64,000 nt of DNA from Edolisoma coerulescens (Eukaryota; Chordata; Aves; Passeriformes; Campephagidae): NCBI GenBank assembly GCA_013397115.1, contig VWZW01007673.1:186001-250000 (forward strand), given 5' to 3'. Below the pieces are notes generated by a model. It saw only the letters and a list, made by a program, of their open reading frames with translations, ran no database searches and was not told the origin of the DNA. The number at the start of each line of letters is the position of its first letter. Position 1 is the first letter of the stretch. Shown one piece after another: positions 21,775 through 34,369 of the stretch. Made by a program: the position numbers and the translations under genes.

Positions 21775-22790
21775 TGAGGGGTCCAGAACTGAACACAGGA
21801 TTGGAGCAGTGGCCTCACCAGTGCCGAGTACAGGGGGACGGTCACTGCCCTGGTCCTGCTGGCCCCACCATTGCTGGTCCAGGCCAAGATCCCATTGGCC
21901 TTCTTGGCCACATTGGCGCATGTTAGGTCATGTTCAGCCACTGTTGACCAACACCCCCAGGTCCTTTTCTACCAAGCAGGTTTTCAGCCACTCTGCCCCC
22001 ATCCTGTAGCACTGCCTCGGGTTGCTGTGACCCAAGTGCAGGACGTGGCACTTGGCCTTGTTGAACCTCTTACAATTGGGCTTGACTCATCGATCCAGCC
22101 TGTCCAGATTCCCCTGCAGAGCCTTCCTACCCTGCAGCAGATTGACACTCCTAGTGTTGTCTGAACACCTGCTGAGTATGTGTTTGATCCAAGTCACCAA
22201 TAAAGGTATTAAACAGATCTGGACCCAAAACTGAATCCTGGGGAATCCCACTTTTGACCCAGCTGGATGTAACTCCATTCAGCACCACTTTCTGGGATTG
22301 GCCATCCAGCCAGTTTTTTACCCAGCAAGCAGTGCACCTGTCCAAGCCATGAACAACCAGTTTCTCAAGTGGAAAAAGGTGACAAAGGCTTTATTAAACT
22401 CCAGGCAGACAACATCCACAGCCTTTTCCTTGTCTACTAAGTGGGTCAACTTGTCATAAAAGGAGATCAAGTTTTTTAAGCAGGACCTACCTTTCACAAG
22501 CCCATGCTGGCTGGGCCTGATTCCCTGGTTGTCCTGCATATACCATGTGAGGTCACTTGGGATGATCTGCTCCATGACTTTCCTCAGCCCCAAGGTCAGG
22601 CTGACAGGGCTGTAGTTCCCTGGATCCTCTCTCCAGCCCTACTTGTAGATGGGCATCACATTTGCTAGCTTTCAGTTGCATGGGGCCTCCCTGGTCAGCC
22701 AGGACTGCTGATAAATGATGGAAAGTGTGTAAGCAAACACTTCTGCCAGTTCTCTCAGTACCCTTGGGTGGATCCAATGCCATCAAACTG
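21775..22790 (-). mobile_element. CR1 LINE with degenerate reverse-transcriptase gene (right part of a composite)
   Basis: The minus strand encodes successive pieces of CR1 ORF2 in several frames. About 22318-22593 carries the SQHGLVKGRSCLKNLI block and reverse-transcriptase motif A as VVCLEFNKAFVTFFH; the usual LDFxKAFD has lost its catalytic aspartate (D to E) and the second aspartate (D to V). About 22151-22345 carries motif B as SGIPQDSVLGPDLFN, where PQGS has become PQDS. About 21726-21941 carries the C-terminal part (VAKKANGILA, VPLYSALVRP). Upstream ORF2 sequence continues to about 22790, where the 5' truncation lies. Frameshifts separate every block, so no active enzyme is made. CR1 normally moves by target-primed reverse transcription. 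Confidence 0.93.
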
Positions 22791-23284
22791 CAGTGTGAAG
22801 CAAAAAAACAAAAAGCATTGGGTTTTCGCATTGAGGAGAAAGGAAAGTATAGGGGTTCATCAATGCTGCCAAGGCACTTGCTCCAGATGCCTGGGAAACA
22901 GTGGGAGACATCAGGGCACTATGAAGGGCTTCCATGAATGTGCATCAGGATAAGGCCTGGTGAGCGGAATCAAGGCCAGGCAGCCCCAGGATGGTCATGG
23001 GCATGGAGACTGGACATCAGCCTGTGGGTTAGCAGGGCTGTGGCCAGGCCCAGGCAGGGCTGCCTTTCACCAGAGACATCACCACAGGTGCAGGTTGGAC
23101 CTGGCCATGGCTTCCCCACGGTACTGTCAGGAGCTCCTCTTTGTTTTCCATGGGACATGGACGGGGGCTGGCCCTTCTGGGAGAGGGGGCCTTGCAGGAA
23201 TGAGGAAGCAGGGCTTGCCATATGTCTGCATAACTTGGAAAATATAATTTTCTTCAGAACAAGAGAGAGATGTACATAGATACC
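22791..23284. other. GC-richer block next to CR1, origin unknown
   Basis: The stretch 22935-23220 is clearly GC-richer than its neighbours and has open frames on both strands (22970-23350 minus, 126 codons; 22938-23279 plus, 113 codons; 22960-23247 plus, 95 codons). The products are rich in G, P, R and W, as expected from GC-rich non-coding DNA, and none is recognisable. It lies between a CR1 copy and a possible LTR, so an unidentified repeat is likely. I cannot name a family. Confidence 0.4.
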
Positions 23285-23637
23285 TGTTAGCCCCTTATGG
23301 GAGCTGTTATAGCAGGTTGGAATAGTGGGTTGAAATCTGGTAATTAGCATTCAGGTTCCACATCTCTTATCTAGGCAAGGGCTGACCGCTCAGCTGTGTG
23401 TGGGGGGCTGGCAAATCCCACCTCCAGCTGCACGGCAGGCACAATTACCTTGTCCAGTACCTAGCTGTACCTAAAGCTCAGGGACGTAGAAACAGCTGGT
23501 GCACATCTGAGCCTGCTGCTCTTCGCTTTGGACTTCATTACACACACCTTTGCGCATCCCTGGCAGGTCCATTCGTCTCCTGTTCACTTGGCTGGCCCCT
23601 GAAGCTTGTGCTGTTATAAACCATTGGGACCTCAACA
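23285..23637 (+). mobile_element. Possible solo LTR of an endogenous retrovirus
   Basis: A 353-bp segment starts with TGTTAGCCCC and ends with GGGACCTCAACA, giving the TG...CA ends expected of an LTR. A polyadenylation-like ATAAA occurs close to the 3' end (TTATAAACCATTGGGACCTC, 23613-23632). No primer-binding site, internal retroviral gene or clear target-site duplication is visible. If real, it is a solo LTR. The GC-richer block to its left may belong to it. This rests on end structure only. Confidence 0.3.
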
Positions 23638-26600
23638 AAATTTCATGTGAAAATTCAACATCCAGCAGCAAAGTGCTTTCAAATATGCTTTTAAGGGTTT
23701 GGTTTATTACTGATTCACAGAAAAATCTGGTAATGAACTTTTTTTAAAACAGGAAAATGCAATTCCTGCAAATAATTTTTCCAAGAAAACTCTTTTTCCT
23801 ATCAGGAAAAGAAAATCCTCGTCAGGTCAACCAGAATGAGAGAAGTTTGGGGTCTTTTGAAACAAATGGAATTATTTTATTTTGTAGTCTGCATTAACTT
23901 CAGTCTGGGTTTTGCTGCTGCAGGACCTCACAGGGGTTATAACGCTAGCACATCCCTTCCTCACTCTCTCAAACAGAAATAGCTCTGTGAATGGATTACA
24001 TTTCCCATGACATATCACTGCTTTTTCATGTTTGAAATTGTAACATATGATGAAAATCATATGATTACATCTTGAAAACAAATAATATGCAACAAAACTT
24101 AGCCAAGAAGAGGCATATGTTGACAGAATTATATTATAGGGCCTTGGAGACATCTATTAATCTCAGCCCAAGCTGCTCTAATTTGCAAATATCCAAGTAT
24201 TTTACAAAAATCACAAACATCAAGATTTAACCCTTTTTCTGTATTTTCTGTTCTATGATAAAGTAAAAAAATGAAAAAAATTAACTTCTGCAAAAATAAA
24301 CATGTCAGACCTGTTATCCCAATCAAAAAAAAAAAATCCAAGTGTGAAAGGATTAGCAATTTCCACAGGACAGCTATTTCAATATTTAAACACTCTGCTC
24401 AGAGACAAAAAAAAAAACTTATAATACTATCTATAAAACTTAACCTGTCAGAATTTTTTCAGTTGTGTTTGTAGTAACTATTTAGCTCAAGAGACCTGGG
24501 AACTACCTTATTAGAGCTGGAGCTGCTACAGATTAGAAGAAGGTAGACACTTTTCATTTTCGTAGCTAGAATTACTAAATTGGAAAACACTTTGGGACAA
24601 AAACATTAAGATTTTTATAGTGTGTGTGTATAGGTATATATGTATCTGTATGTATGTTTCCTCATATGTACACAAATGTTTATATATCTAAATATTGTCC
24701 CAGGAAATTATACCAGAAGCAAGTATATTGTGAGTTGAAATTCAAGACGAAATAGTAGTACTCATGTGGAATTTAGCAGCTAATTTGTGACCATGTAAGA
24801 CGATTTGCAAAAATCACAGAAGACATCAAGTCTGATTACATGTCCTAAACTGCACTAATACTGAATATTTCTATAAGTTGATTCAGGAAATGCAAACTGA
24901 TCTTGTAAAAGTGGCAAAAGACATAATTCTTAATATCTGGAAAATACTTGGCAGTGTGATATGATCCGTGTTTTCAAGGACAGATCTTAAACTACACTTT
25001 CAAAAGGCAGAGACATAAATCAATGGCAAGATGTTCTTTTAAACTGGATACAACAGGTTTTCTGTCTCTTCCTTTTTTTCTAATTTTATATGCTTTTCAA
25101 GTATCAAATGGAAATGTTGATTTGAAGAAAGTTTTCTAAAGCATAACTTTCAAGGCAATAAAAAGAATAATAGCACACCTGGCTGACTTTCTATTAACAT
25201 ATTGATGAAACTACAAACCATCAAAAACGTTTCTTCAACAAACTTTTATTTAATGCAAATATAGTTGTTTTCCTATCAAACTATTCTTTTGTAATCCAAA
25301 ATTCATTGCTAATAGGCTAGTAAGGAAACACTACATGTTTTTGATTTGTCATTGCTGTTTTACTAATGTAGAAAAGGTTTATGTCATTCCAGGGAGTTCT
25401 GATCTTTGCTTGTGAGCACCAGACCTTCTGCCTATATATGTGGGCAGAAGCTGCTGTTCATGAAATTGTCTGAAGGTTTGAAACATTCTCACTGAAGAGG
25501 ACAAAGGAAAGTTTTGTTAGGGAATAGACTTGAATAGAGTCAAAACTCTTTTTTTCAAATTATTCTCCCCTCCTTCTGTCCTCCCCTCATCTCCTTTCCA
25601 TGATATCATCCAGTATGTGGGAAATTTTATCTGGAGTATGAGTACAGCTAATTTGTATCCTATTTTCATATCACTTCAGGAAAAGCATCAGATAAAAAGC
25701 TCCTGTACTTCGTTTCTGAGCATCACCATGTTAGGGAACTGTTTCTGGTATCACATCAGAAATTCAATTCAGCTAATAACACTCTATTAAAATAATACAG
25801 TAAAGTATCCACCATTTGGCCAAAGTCATAATTTTTAAAACTGATTTATGGTCTTGCAATTGCAAATTATCTAGCCCTGGGTTTGGGTATGAATACAGAA
25901 GATAGAGATGGATATTTAAGTATGGGCTACCTTCTGTGTTCCTTTACAGACATTTACAGATCCAAACTAAACAGCTTTTTACATCCACGAGAATTGTTTA
26001 TGCCATTTATCTCATCTGGATATGTAACTGCCTGATTACACTTAAATGGTAAATATTGAGTCTTCCAGAACACCATGTTAAACTGACATAGTACTAGAAT
26101 AATTCTCTGGTGAATCAGCAAATCTATAACTCTACATAAATTGTCTCCAAAATTACTTGCTACTCCAAAATTATATTACTGCAAGTGTAAAATGGAAGTC
26201 CAAATAAGGTCATCAAAGCTAGTGAGTTTCTATTCTATATAAAAATCTCTTTGATTTCACAAGTTTGTATCTTCCCATTTCTAATGTCCAAAATATTACC
26301 ATGTATTCAAAACTTCTATTTCATGAGTTGGTTTATTGGAGTTGGGGGTTTCTTTTGGGTATTTGATCTTTTGTTTTGTTTTGTTGGGATTTTTTTAATA
26401 AAAAGGTTCCTGATATACTTAAAATTTCTAAATGACATATGTTACCTTTACCTGGGAAAATATTTAGATATCAAACACCTTGAAACTTATTTTAGCAATC
26501 AGGTCCAACAGTAATAGAATCAAACAAATTATGTTTGACCACTTGTAAATATCTCTTTATCAGAATAATTTTCAGCTGTGTCATCTTATTTGTGCATATA

Positions 26601-27114
26601 GATGAGGAATTAAACAATTTCAAAATTTCGTTGACAGTGATTGTAGGAGTATTATAATTTTGACTATTGTGGCTTGCAGACTTTAATTATATCCACTGTG
26701 AGATAGGAGTACTGCTTCTGTAATTTCAGAAAAAAATACTATAAAATGGTCATAAGCTATTAGTATTTTCTGCTTCTTTCTTTAATAATTCTTGTTACGT
26801 GGTACAGCCATTTCACTCCACGTCAGTCAGCTCAGTATCAAAACTCAGAGCGAGTATGAAAGTCAGAAAGCATTACATGAGCTTGTCTCGGGAATGTGTG
26901 AAGAGATTCAAATCAGGGAGGTCCTAATTCTGATGCCTGTCTTATCGCCAATGAAAATAGTGAAGAGGTACCAACTACTGTTTCACTCTAATTCCATTTG
27001 GATCTCTGGAATTTTACACTAGAGTGAGCGTTAAACTGAAGATAGAACTATCTAACAGGAGATAAACATAGCCTAGGGAGCTCTTTTATTTTCCTTGTCA
27101 ATGAGCATGACCTG
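23638..27114. other. Gene-free stretch
   Basis: AT-rich, single-copy-like DNA with many A-runs (for example 24326-24337 and 24407-24417) and a degenerate TG/TA microsatellite at about 24621-24657. Open frames are at most 93 codons, overlapping and unrecognisable. No transposon was identified. Confidence 0.55.
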
Positions 27115-27205
27115 AAGTTCATGCAGGCCAGGTCCTCATTTCTGACAGTGGTCAATACCAGGTGCTTCACAGGAAGGTATAAAAACCCTGTGGTAGTAGT
27201 GTAGA
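27115..27205 (-). mobile_element. Short archaic CR1 fragment (possible)
   Basis: A run near 27141-27180 including TCTGACAGTGGTCAATACCA and GGTGCTTCACAGGAAGGTAT matches the complement of the 3' untranslated region of old sauropsid CR1 copies. Only about 90 bases are recognisable and there is no terminus, so confidence is limited. Confidence 0.45.
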
Positions 27206-30200
27206 TGAAAATGTGGATGCATGGGTTGTCATAGATGCACACAACTGATTTGAAAGGACTTTCTGTGTCCATTGGTTTTTGCTTGCAGAGAAGTTATAAA
27301 ACCTCATACTACAGATAGGTTTAAAGCAACTGGAAATTATTAGGAGACATTATGTATTTATTAGCTTGTTTATTTTTAAAGCTTTCTAAATTCCTTAATA
27401 TTAAATTTTAATTTATTGCACTCTAATAATTATTATGTGTATCCCATTAATCATCAGGAATGTGCAGATTGCCATATAATGCACAATAAGAGACACATTG
27501 CTATATACTGGTAAAGATAGGGCTTCCTATCCTGGGAAGGAAGTAGAGGAACTAACAAGTTCAGAGGGAGATTTGGCTTTGCATAAAGAAATTCAAATCA
27601 GGTTTTTGCAGCCATAATCAGAGTTACTCTGTTTTACTCTAAGAGAGTACATCAACTCTGCATTCATTTAAAATACAAAAAATGTAGTCCATGAGATCAT
27701 TACAAACAAATCATGACTGTAGGTAACATTTCAGACTGATGAAGGTGGTTTTATTGTTAGTGACATTTTAATTCTTTAGAAAAGGCACTGGAAGCATCAA
27801 AGCAGTAAAACAAAACCAGGAACTTAAAATTTCTCTGGGGATTTGATCAGTAAGGTTTTTCTTTCTCAAAGCTAAGTACCGGGTTCATTTTTAAGCAAAG
27901 ATAATAGCTGCCCTATCTGTAAAAATATTTTATACATACAAATGAATACATGCAACATCTTTGTGAAATGAGAAAATATTGCAGTCTTTACGGACTGGTG
28001 GGCTCACTAAAATATGAAATGGTAATGATTTGCACAGAATTGCAGAGGTAAATCAGTCTGAGAGAATGTTGGAGAATCTGACTTTAATTTTCATGCTTCG
28101 ATGAAATGCACTGCCTTTTCCCTCTCACCGTTTCATTTCTCAAATGGCAAGTACCGGGGGGGTATATATTTGCAGTATGGAGCAGATAACAATGCCATAG
28201 GAACTGGAAAACTCTATGAATATCTGCTTGTTCATACATGGATTGCATGCCCTGAATGCTTAGGTGTTACTGTCCTATTCAGCTCCTTGTTGATTTTTGT
28301 AAACAAATGGAGCTCTGAAATGTTTACCAGTTTCGACAATTACTTCAGCATGTGCCACCTTCTGATTTTCCCTATTATTTTAGCCTAAATGTTGTTCAAT
28401 ATTTTTTCATGTCATAATAAAACTGTACATCGTGTTCAGAGACCATCTCAGTCATTAGTGAAAAGATACTGGATTATCAACACAAATTTGCATAGGACAC
28501 ATGATCAGCTCCTTTTCATTTCTATAACCTCAGCTATCCATAGTGCTTATTCCCACCACACTTGGCTTCCATTTTAATTGTTCATTATAAGAAAACTGTA
28601 GCATTTCATTGTCAAAGAGGAATGATGTCAAAAAATTAAAGACATGTGAAAAATACCTGTCTTGGAAGCATTGCCTGATAAAGCACAAGTTTCCCTCATA
28701 CAAACATCAAATCCTACTACCTCATTTTCTCTGATTCATAATTCCTGCATAAATACTTTATGGTATTATAAATGACATAATACAGTGTCTGACTCAGTGT
28801 TAATATGTATTGAGAATGAGAGGCTATTAAGAAATGTGCTATGAGCCTAGATCTATTTCTGTAAAACAAACTGTTCAAACAAAAAAAGGCAGACATGTTA
28901 ACAACAAGAGGAAGCCTGTATGTTGCTAGCAGTGAGAGCTTCAAAGCACTAAAAAGAAATAATCACCACTTTGTACTCACTTTTTTCTTTCAGTACCTAC
29001 ATGACAGACACCCACGTTTATAAGGAGCTTCTCCATCTATGGTAAAGACAGAGATGGATGATTTTTAAATCCATTTCAAAAGCATATGATGATCTTTTCC
29101 TCTAAATTCTAAAATTGCATCAGACAAAAAGATGAATTTAACCATGTCTGTAACATATTCAAGCATCCATGCAGCTATTCAATTAAAAAGAAGGGAAAGC
29201 AAAACGCTAACAATATTGAGACGTTCCATATCAGAAGCAACTGACACCTGCTCTCATTTTGATGACTGTAAATAAGATTTTGGAATCAGTGAATTTATAT
29301 TGTTGTAAAAACTACAAAGTGTAAAAGCAAGAAGAAGTCCCACTGAAGAGTTCTATTCCTGCTTTCTGCAGAAGCATGGCCTCTCTTCATTCTGCAGCAA
29401 TGTGTATCAAATAACTTCGGCCTTTTTCACTCAAACCGAAAAGTACACATTTCACTGAGCAGCCTTACCTGAGGCACTAGCAAACTCGAGGCCTAAATTC
29501 AGTAGAAAAGAGCATTTTTTAACACAGAAGACCTATGTGCAGACTCTATAAATGACCATGCATTTATCTGCATCATATATATGCCCAAACTATCCTGCCA
29601 AGGCGTATGCATGGAAAGAGTGTCTATAAAATGTCATATTTTTTGAATTACTTAGCCGCCTTGATTCTTCCATTCTAACCTTGTGTCATTGCTCTGCACT
29701 GAAAAACAGTTAGGACTGCTCAGCCATGGGGTCATTCAGCATCACTGAACCATGAATGTCCTGCAACAGGAAGAAATTTTTATCAGCAGATATCCATCAG
29801 AACACTGCTCAGGCACTGAATGAAAATGGTCCACGCAAATGTTTTATAGCTACTCCTAAAAAGTAAGTCTGGTTTATCTAAACTGAAGTTTTTCGTAGGA
29901 GCATTGTGATTTCAGACAGTTTTTCCAGGTCAAAAGTTGTTGGCAGCCACATTGTAGTATTGTGCCTCGTCAGTACTTTTGAATGTTTTTTTTTCTTAGA
30001 AACACATTCTCATCTTGTTGAGAGCAAAATCACAGTAAAAATAAAATGTTAAAAATCAAGGTCAAGGTTTAGATTAAAATATGTCCCTTCATGGAAATCT
30101 CTGGTGCATTATGGCTCCCAGACAGACTGTGAGAAGAAAAAAATCACATCCCAAAAAAATTATGGAATGAGAAAAATACTAGTCTTTGCCCAGCGCCATT

Positions 30201-30436
30201 ACCAGATGTTTATTTTCTTGCCTTGTTCTCTATTGAAATTGGAGACATTCAGATCTCTAAACAATGGTGCCTGGTGACTTTGTATATGGGACATCCACAT
30301 AGTGTTAGAAATTATGCCCCAAGACCACAATAGTCCCATTAGCTTTTCATGGTATGGTTGGTGAGTGGTTAAGCTACATAAGCATAGGTGTCTGGTGGCA
30401 CTGTGGATGCCCTAGGGTATTGTCCAGCCTCAAGAT
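27206..30436. other. Gene-free stretch
   Basis: No gene or named repeat can be supported. The largest open frame is 95 codons (plus, 28101-28388) and has no recognisable domain. A run of eight G lies near 28155. The remainder is AT-rich. Confidence 0.55.
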
Positions 30437-31082
30437 GGGTGTGTTGGCCAGCAGTGGCTGAATATGAACCAGCAGTATGCCTGTGTAGCCATCTGAGCTT
30501 GTATCAGCAATGGTGTGGCCAGCAGGACCGGGGCAGTGACCATCCCCCTGCACTTGGCACTGCTGAGGCCACACCTCCAATCCTGTGTCCAGTTCTGGGC
30601 CCCTCACTGCAAGAAAGACATTGAGGGGCTGGAGAGTGTCCAGAGAAGGGCAACGGAGCTGGGGAAGGGTCTGGAGCACAAGTCCTGTGAGGAGCAGCTG
30701 AGGGAGCTGGGAGTGTTTGGCCTGGAGAAAAGGAGGCTCAGGGGGAACCCTCTCGCTCTCTAGAACTGCCTGAAAGGAGGGTGTAGCCAGGTGAGGGTAA
30801 GTCTCTTCTCCCAAGTAACAAATGATAGAGCAAGAAGAAATAGTTTCAAGTTGCACCTGAGGAGGTTAAGATTTGAGGCTAGGAAAAATTTCTTTGTGGA
30901 AAGAATTGTCAGGCATTGGAACAGGCTGCCCAGGGGGTGGTTGTGTCACCATCCCTGGAGGTATGTAAAAGACATGTAGATGTGGCGCTATAAGTATAGG
31001 GTTTAGAGTGGACTTGGCAGTGCTGGGTTAACGGCTGGACTCGATGGTCTTAGACCTAAATAATTCTGTGACTCTATGATGT
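30437..31082 (+). mobile_element. CR1 LINE, 5'-truncated with intact 3' end
   Basis: A standard avian CR1 tail. It begins near the end of ORF2 (GCAGTGGCTGAATATGAACC near 30452, TTGTATCAGCAATGG near 30499) and runs through VTIPLHLALLRPHLQSCVQF and LGVFGLEKRRLRGN in one open frame (30515-30763). It continues through the 3' untranslated region (GGCATTGGAACAGGCTGCCC at 30911-30930) and ends in AATTCTGTGACTCTATGATG at about 31063-31082, a lightly decayed CR1 terminus. The stretch CCAAGAAGGCCAAT normally found after the first block is missing near 30490. Heavy 5' truncation is typical of CR1 and the copy cannot move by itself. Confidence 0.95.
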
Positions 31083-34000
31083 TTAACAGTTTCCCGCTAT
31101 GTGAAGAACTGCCTGGAAATCTCATGCCTTAATCTGAAAAAGGGACATTTCCTATTTTTAATTTCATGGCATTTAATATTGGCATACACAAATGGCCAAT
31201 CTGTTTATACCTTCTTGTTACTGGCTGCATTTGTCTAAAATCCATGTACGTATATATATAAATATATGTATACATAGTCTGATCCTGCACTATTCTGAAT
31301 GAACTCTGTCCTTTTGGAGTATTTATAAACACACAGCTTTCCAGAAAAGGCAAATATTTTGTAATAACACTAAGGAGATCTGTCATCTGCCCCAGAGAGC
31401 TTGTGACCTCTTTTCACAGATGTTGATACTAAAGGGAACCCTTGTAACAGCATAAATGGAATACAGATCTATAGAAATAAATGCAGTAGATAATTGAGCA
31501 GCATCTCAGCAGAGGACAGCATCCCACTGAAAAAGAGAAGAGCATGAACAAAGACTCTATTCACCTGCCTACCAGCTATCTAAGGATCTACAAACCAGTG
31601 GATAAAGTTGTGTTTTAGAGCCTGTTGGTTGACCATAGAGCAAGTGGAACAAGAAGGATGCAATAGATTCCTTAAAATAAAAGATTTTCTGCCCCCTGGA
31701 AAGATAAACCACATCTGTGAAGACCTGAGCATGGACAGAACTAAAGACCCTTAGTTGCACTGAATTATTTAAAAACACATTTTATCTGCAACACAAAAAT
31801 ATTAGGTTGGACTCTACTTGCCTTTGGTGAATTAACAGTTTACCTGCTCTTGCTTGATGTTGATAAGAGTTTTGTCAGTTACTCTCAACTATAAGGCTGG
31901 CATAAGAAGTCAAATTATTCTTTCTGTAGAAAATGAAGAACTCCACAGAATATGTGTATGCCCTCATTTAAGAAGTGTTTTCAACTTCATTGTTTTGTAG
32001 GCTGATACCCTTTTTGCTGCAGAGGTTAATAACACTAATCTATGCTAAAATTTTGTGTTCCAGTTTTTTAATTTTTCGTTTTGCATTTTTTTGGGTATCT
32101 ATTTCCCTCATTCTGAATGGGAGATGTGAATTTGGATTATCAGCTCTTTTCTGAATATTGCAAATTTTAAGTTGAATTTCATTATAAAAGGAATTGAGTT
32201 CAGTGCCACAGACGGCAATGAAGCAAATTCAATACAACAGATTTGTGATTTATTTTTACCTCAGGGTTTTTAGGCTCTCCTACTACACTGTTCTTAGATC
32301 ATCCTCTAGCTTCCTAAAAACTCTTGTCAAATATTAAGCATATGAAAATAAAACAACCTATTTATAATCTATGCAAGTGAGTTTAGTTACTAACATGTAG
32401 TATGTTAGTGTACGCAGACATTGCTCTAAAAAGGTATAAAGAACTGTTTGAAATAAAGGCAACCGTCCCTTCTGTCAAGAAGCCCCTGACTGATGTACTA
32501 GCATTAATAATTATTTGAATTATTTAGTGTTTTCCATCATGCACATCACATTAAGTCACTGTTGTGAAAGCTCTTCTGAGGTAAACAAACATTTCAGCAA
32601 ATGTTGTCACAAGATTAAACAAATTAACCACACATGTTAAATTCCTTTACAAATTGTGGGTTTTGAATCTACCGCCTATCTGTCATGAAGACTTCTCTGG
32701 ATCTGTGTTTCCTTACTTGCTAGCATAGGAAGGCTAACTAAGTATTTGCATCAGTCGTAATGCGTAATGACAAGGATACACATAAAGAAAAGTGAGTAGT
32801 CATTAAGAAACATTTTATATAATGAGTGCAAAAAAGCCATATGGATTTCACAATTATCAGCATCACAGCCAACAATTATCTGCAAATTATAATGATAATT
32901 TAAATATCCATTGCTTTGAGTTGCTTATTCACTTTTAGTACTGATACAACTGTCAGCAAAGTAGATGATGAACCTGGTTTATTCATATTACAGCTGTATG
33001 TAGAAGTTCAAAGGAGAATCAGGAGACCCCACCAAAGAAGAAAAGCACTGAATACTGTTGCCTGTTCCACAGAAAATGTCTCAACCTTACTCTGAAAGAG
33101 GGTTCATGAGTGAATTTCACATGCATGAGAAAGGATGAAGGATAAAGAAGACCACAGTCAGTTAATGGCTCCTTTGATTCTTGCCTTAGAAATCTCGCTA
33201 CTCACACTCTCAAGGTTTAGTATTGTTCTCTAGAATCCTTACCTTAGGAATCCTTGGGGTTTTTTAATCACTGTCTAGGTTCCCAGTAAAGCAGCTACAA
33301 CTGCTTTGCTCACTTCATAAAGCTTCAAATCACTGAAAATGATACAGATTCAATGTTTTGGTTTCTAACCATACACACACACAAAGACGTAGTAAACTCT
33401 ACCTTCCAGACACTAAACAAGTTTGAGACTGGCAGCAAATTTACTGGGTGTAACCACTGTTTCTTTCCCTGAATACCTTTGTGTCTAATGCTTAGAAGCT
33501 TGTTGCTCACATGCTAGCTTTACTTGCTGTATTCATGCATATCTGCTGGTAAAATCTGTTTTATGAGGCTGACTCAAAACATACTGAATGACACTTTTGA
33601 AGTCCCTTCAGTGGGCTTTGGTTCTGGGTTTATATATGAGATTACAAAGTCCACACTGAAAATTAAACATGAATATTTGAGAAAAAACCATCATCTCATT
33701 TTGAGACAGTTTGCTTTCATAGAAAGGTACTGAATTAGCTAATTAGTAATATACTCTATTCAAATGCTGCTGAGGGATGCGCATCTGAACATCTCATTAT
33801 CTAAAAGATGGCTAATTATATTTATTTACTTTAAGTACATTCACCAGAGCTGAAGAAATTATCTCAGCATTAGGTCATTTCCCCATTCTGACACTGGAGA
33901 TAAAAAAGGCATAAAAACCTGACCAGTATGACTTTGCCCAGTATGTAACAAGGGCAGAAGGACAGCTGAACTTCTGCAACTTTCTTTTCAGCAAGAGAAG

Positions 34001-34369
34001 TCTGTATTTCAAGTGTCGCACATATTGAGGTTTCAAGGACTGTGCCTTGCAAAATTAAAAATGAAAACTGCTCTGATGGTCAGTTTCCCAAACAAGCTCT
34101 GCTTTGCACCACCACCCTTCACTGAAGTAAGGACTACTGACAGACACGGTTTCCAGACTCTGTACTACCAAGAGCATTGCTGACTTTTTAGAAACATGCT
34201 ATGAGGTATTGTGGGCCTCTAGAGCCATTCTCATCATACTAATAGAGAAAGGGAGTCAGCATGACAACACAGTCAGCATTAAGGTACAGATTTCTAGATG
34301 TGTGACTTGAACATTCTGTGAATCCCAAGGGACGTTTGTGTTGGAGTTCAGGACTCATAGCATTTTATT
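31083..34369. other. Gene-free stretch
   Basis: AT-rich sequence without a recognisable gene or repeat. A TA/CA-type microsatellite lies at about 31248-31276. A small hairpin occurs at 32388-32408 (ACTAACAT / ATGTTAGT). Open frames are at most 85 codons and unrecognisable. Confidence 0.55.

Noticed and set aside
21674..22164. Plus-strand frames of 97-111 codons across the CR1 composite
   Set aside because: They read antisense through minus-strand CR1 sequence and are shadows of the element.
22970..23350. 126-codon minus-strand and 113-codon plus-strand frames as genes
   Set aside because: They overlap on opposite strands in a GC-richer block, where stop codons are rarer, and lie next to repeats.
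30374..30856. 160-codon minus-strand frame
   Set aside because: It is antisense to the plus-strand CR1 at 30437-31082; open antisense frames are common in CR1.
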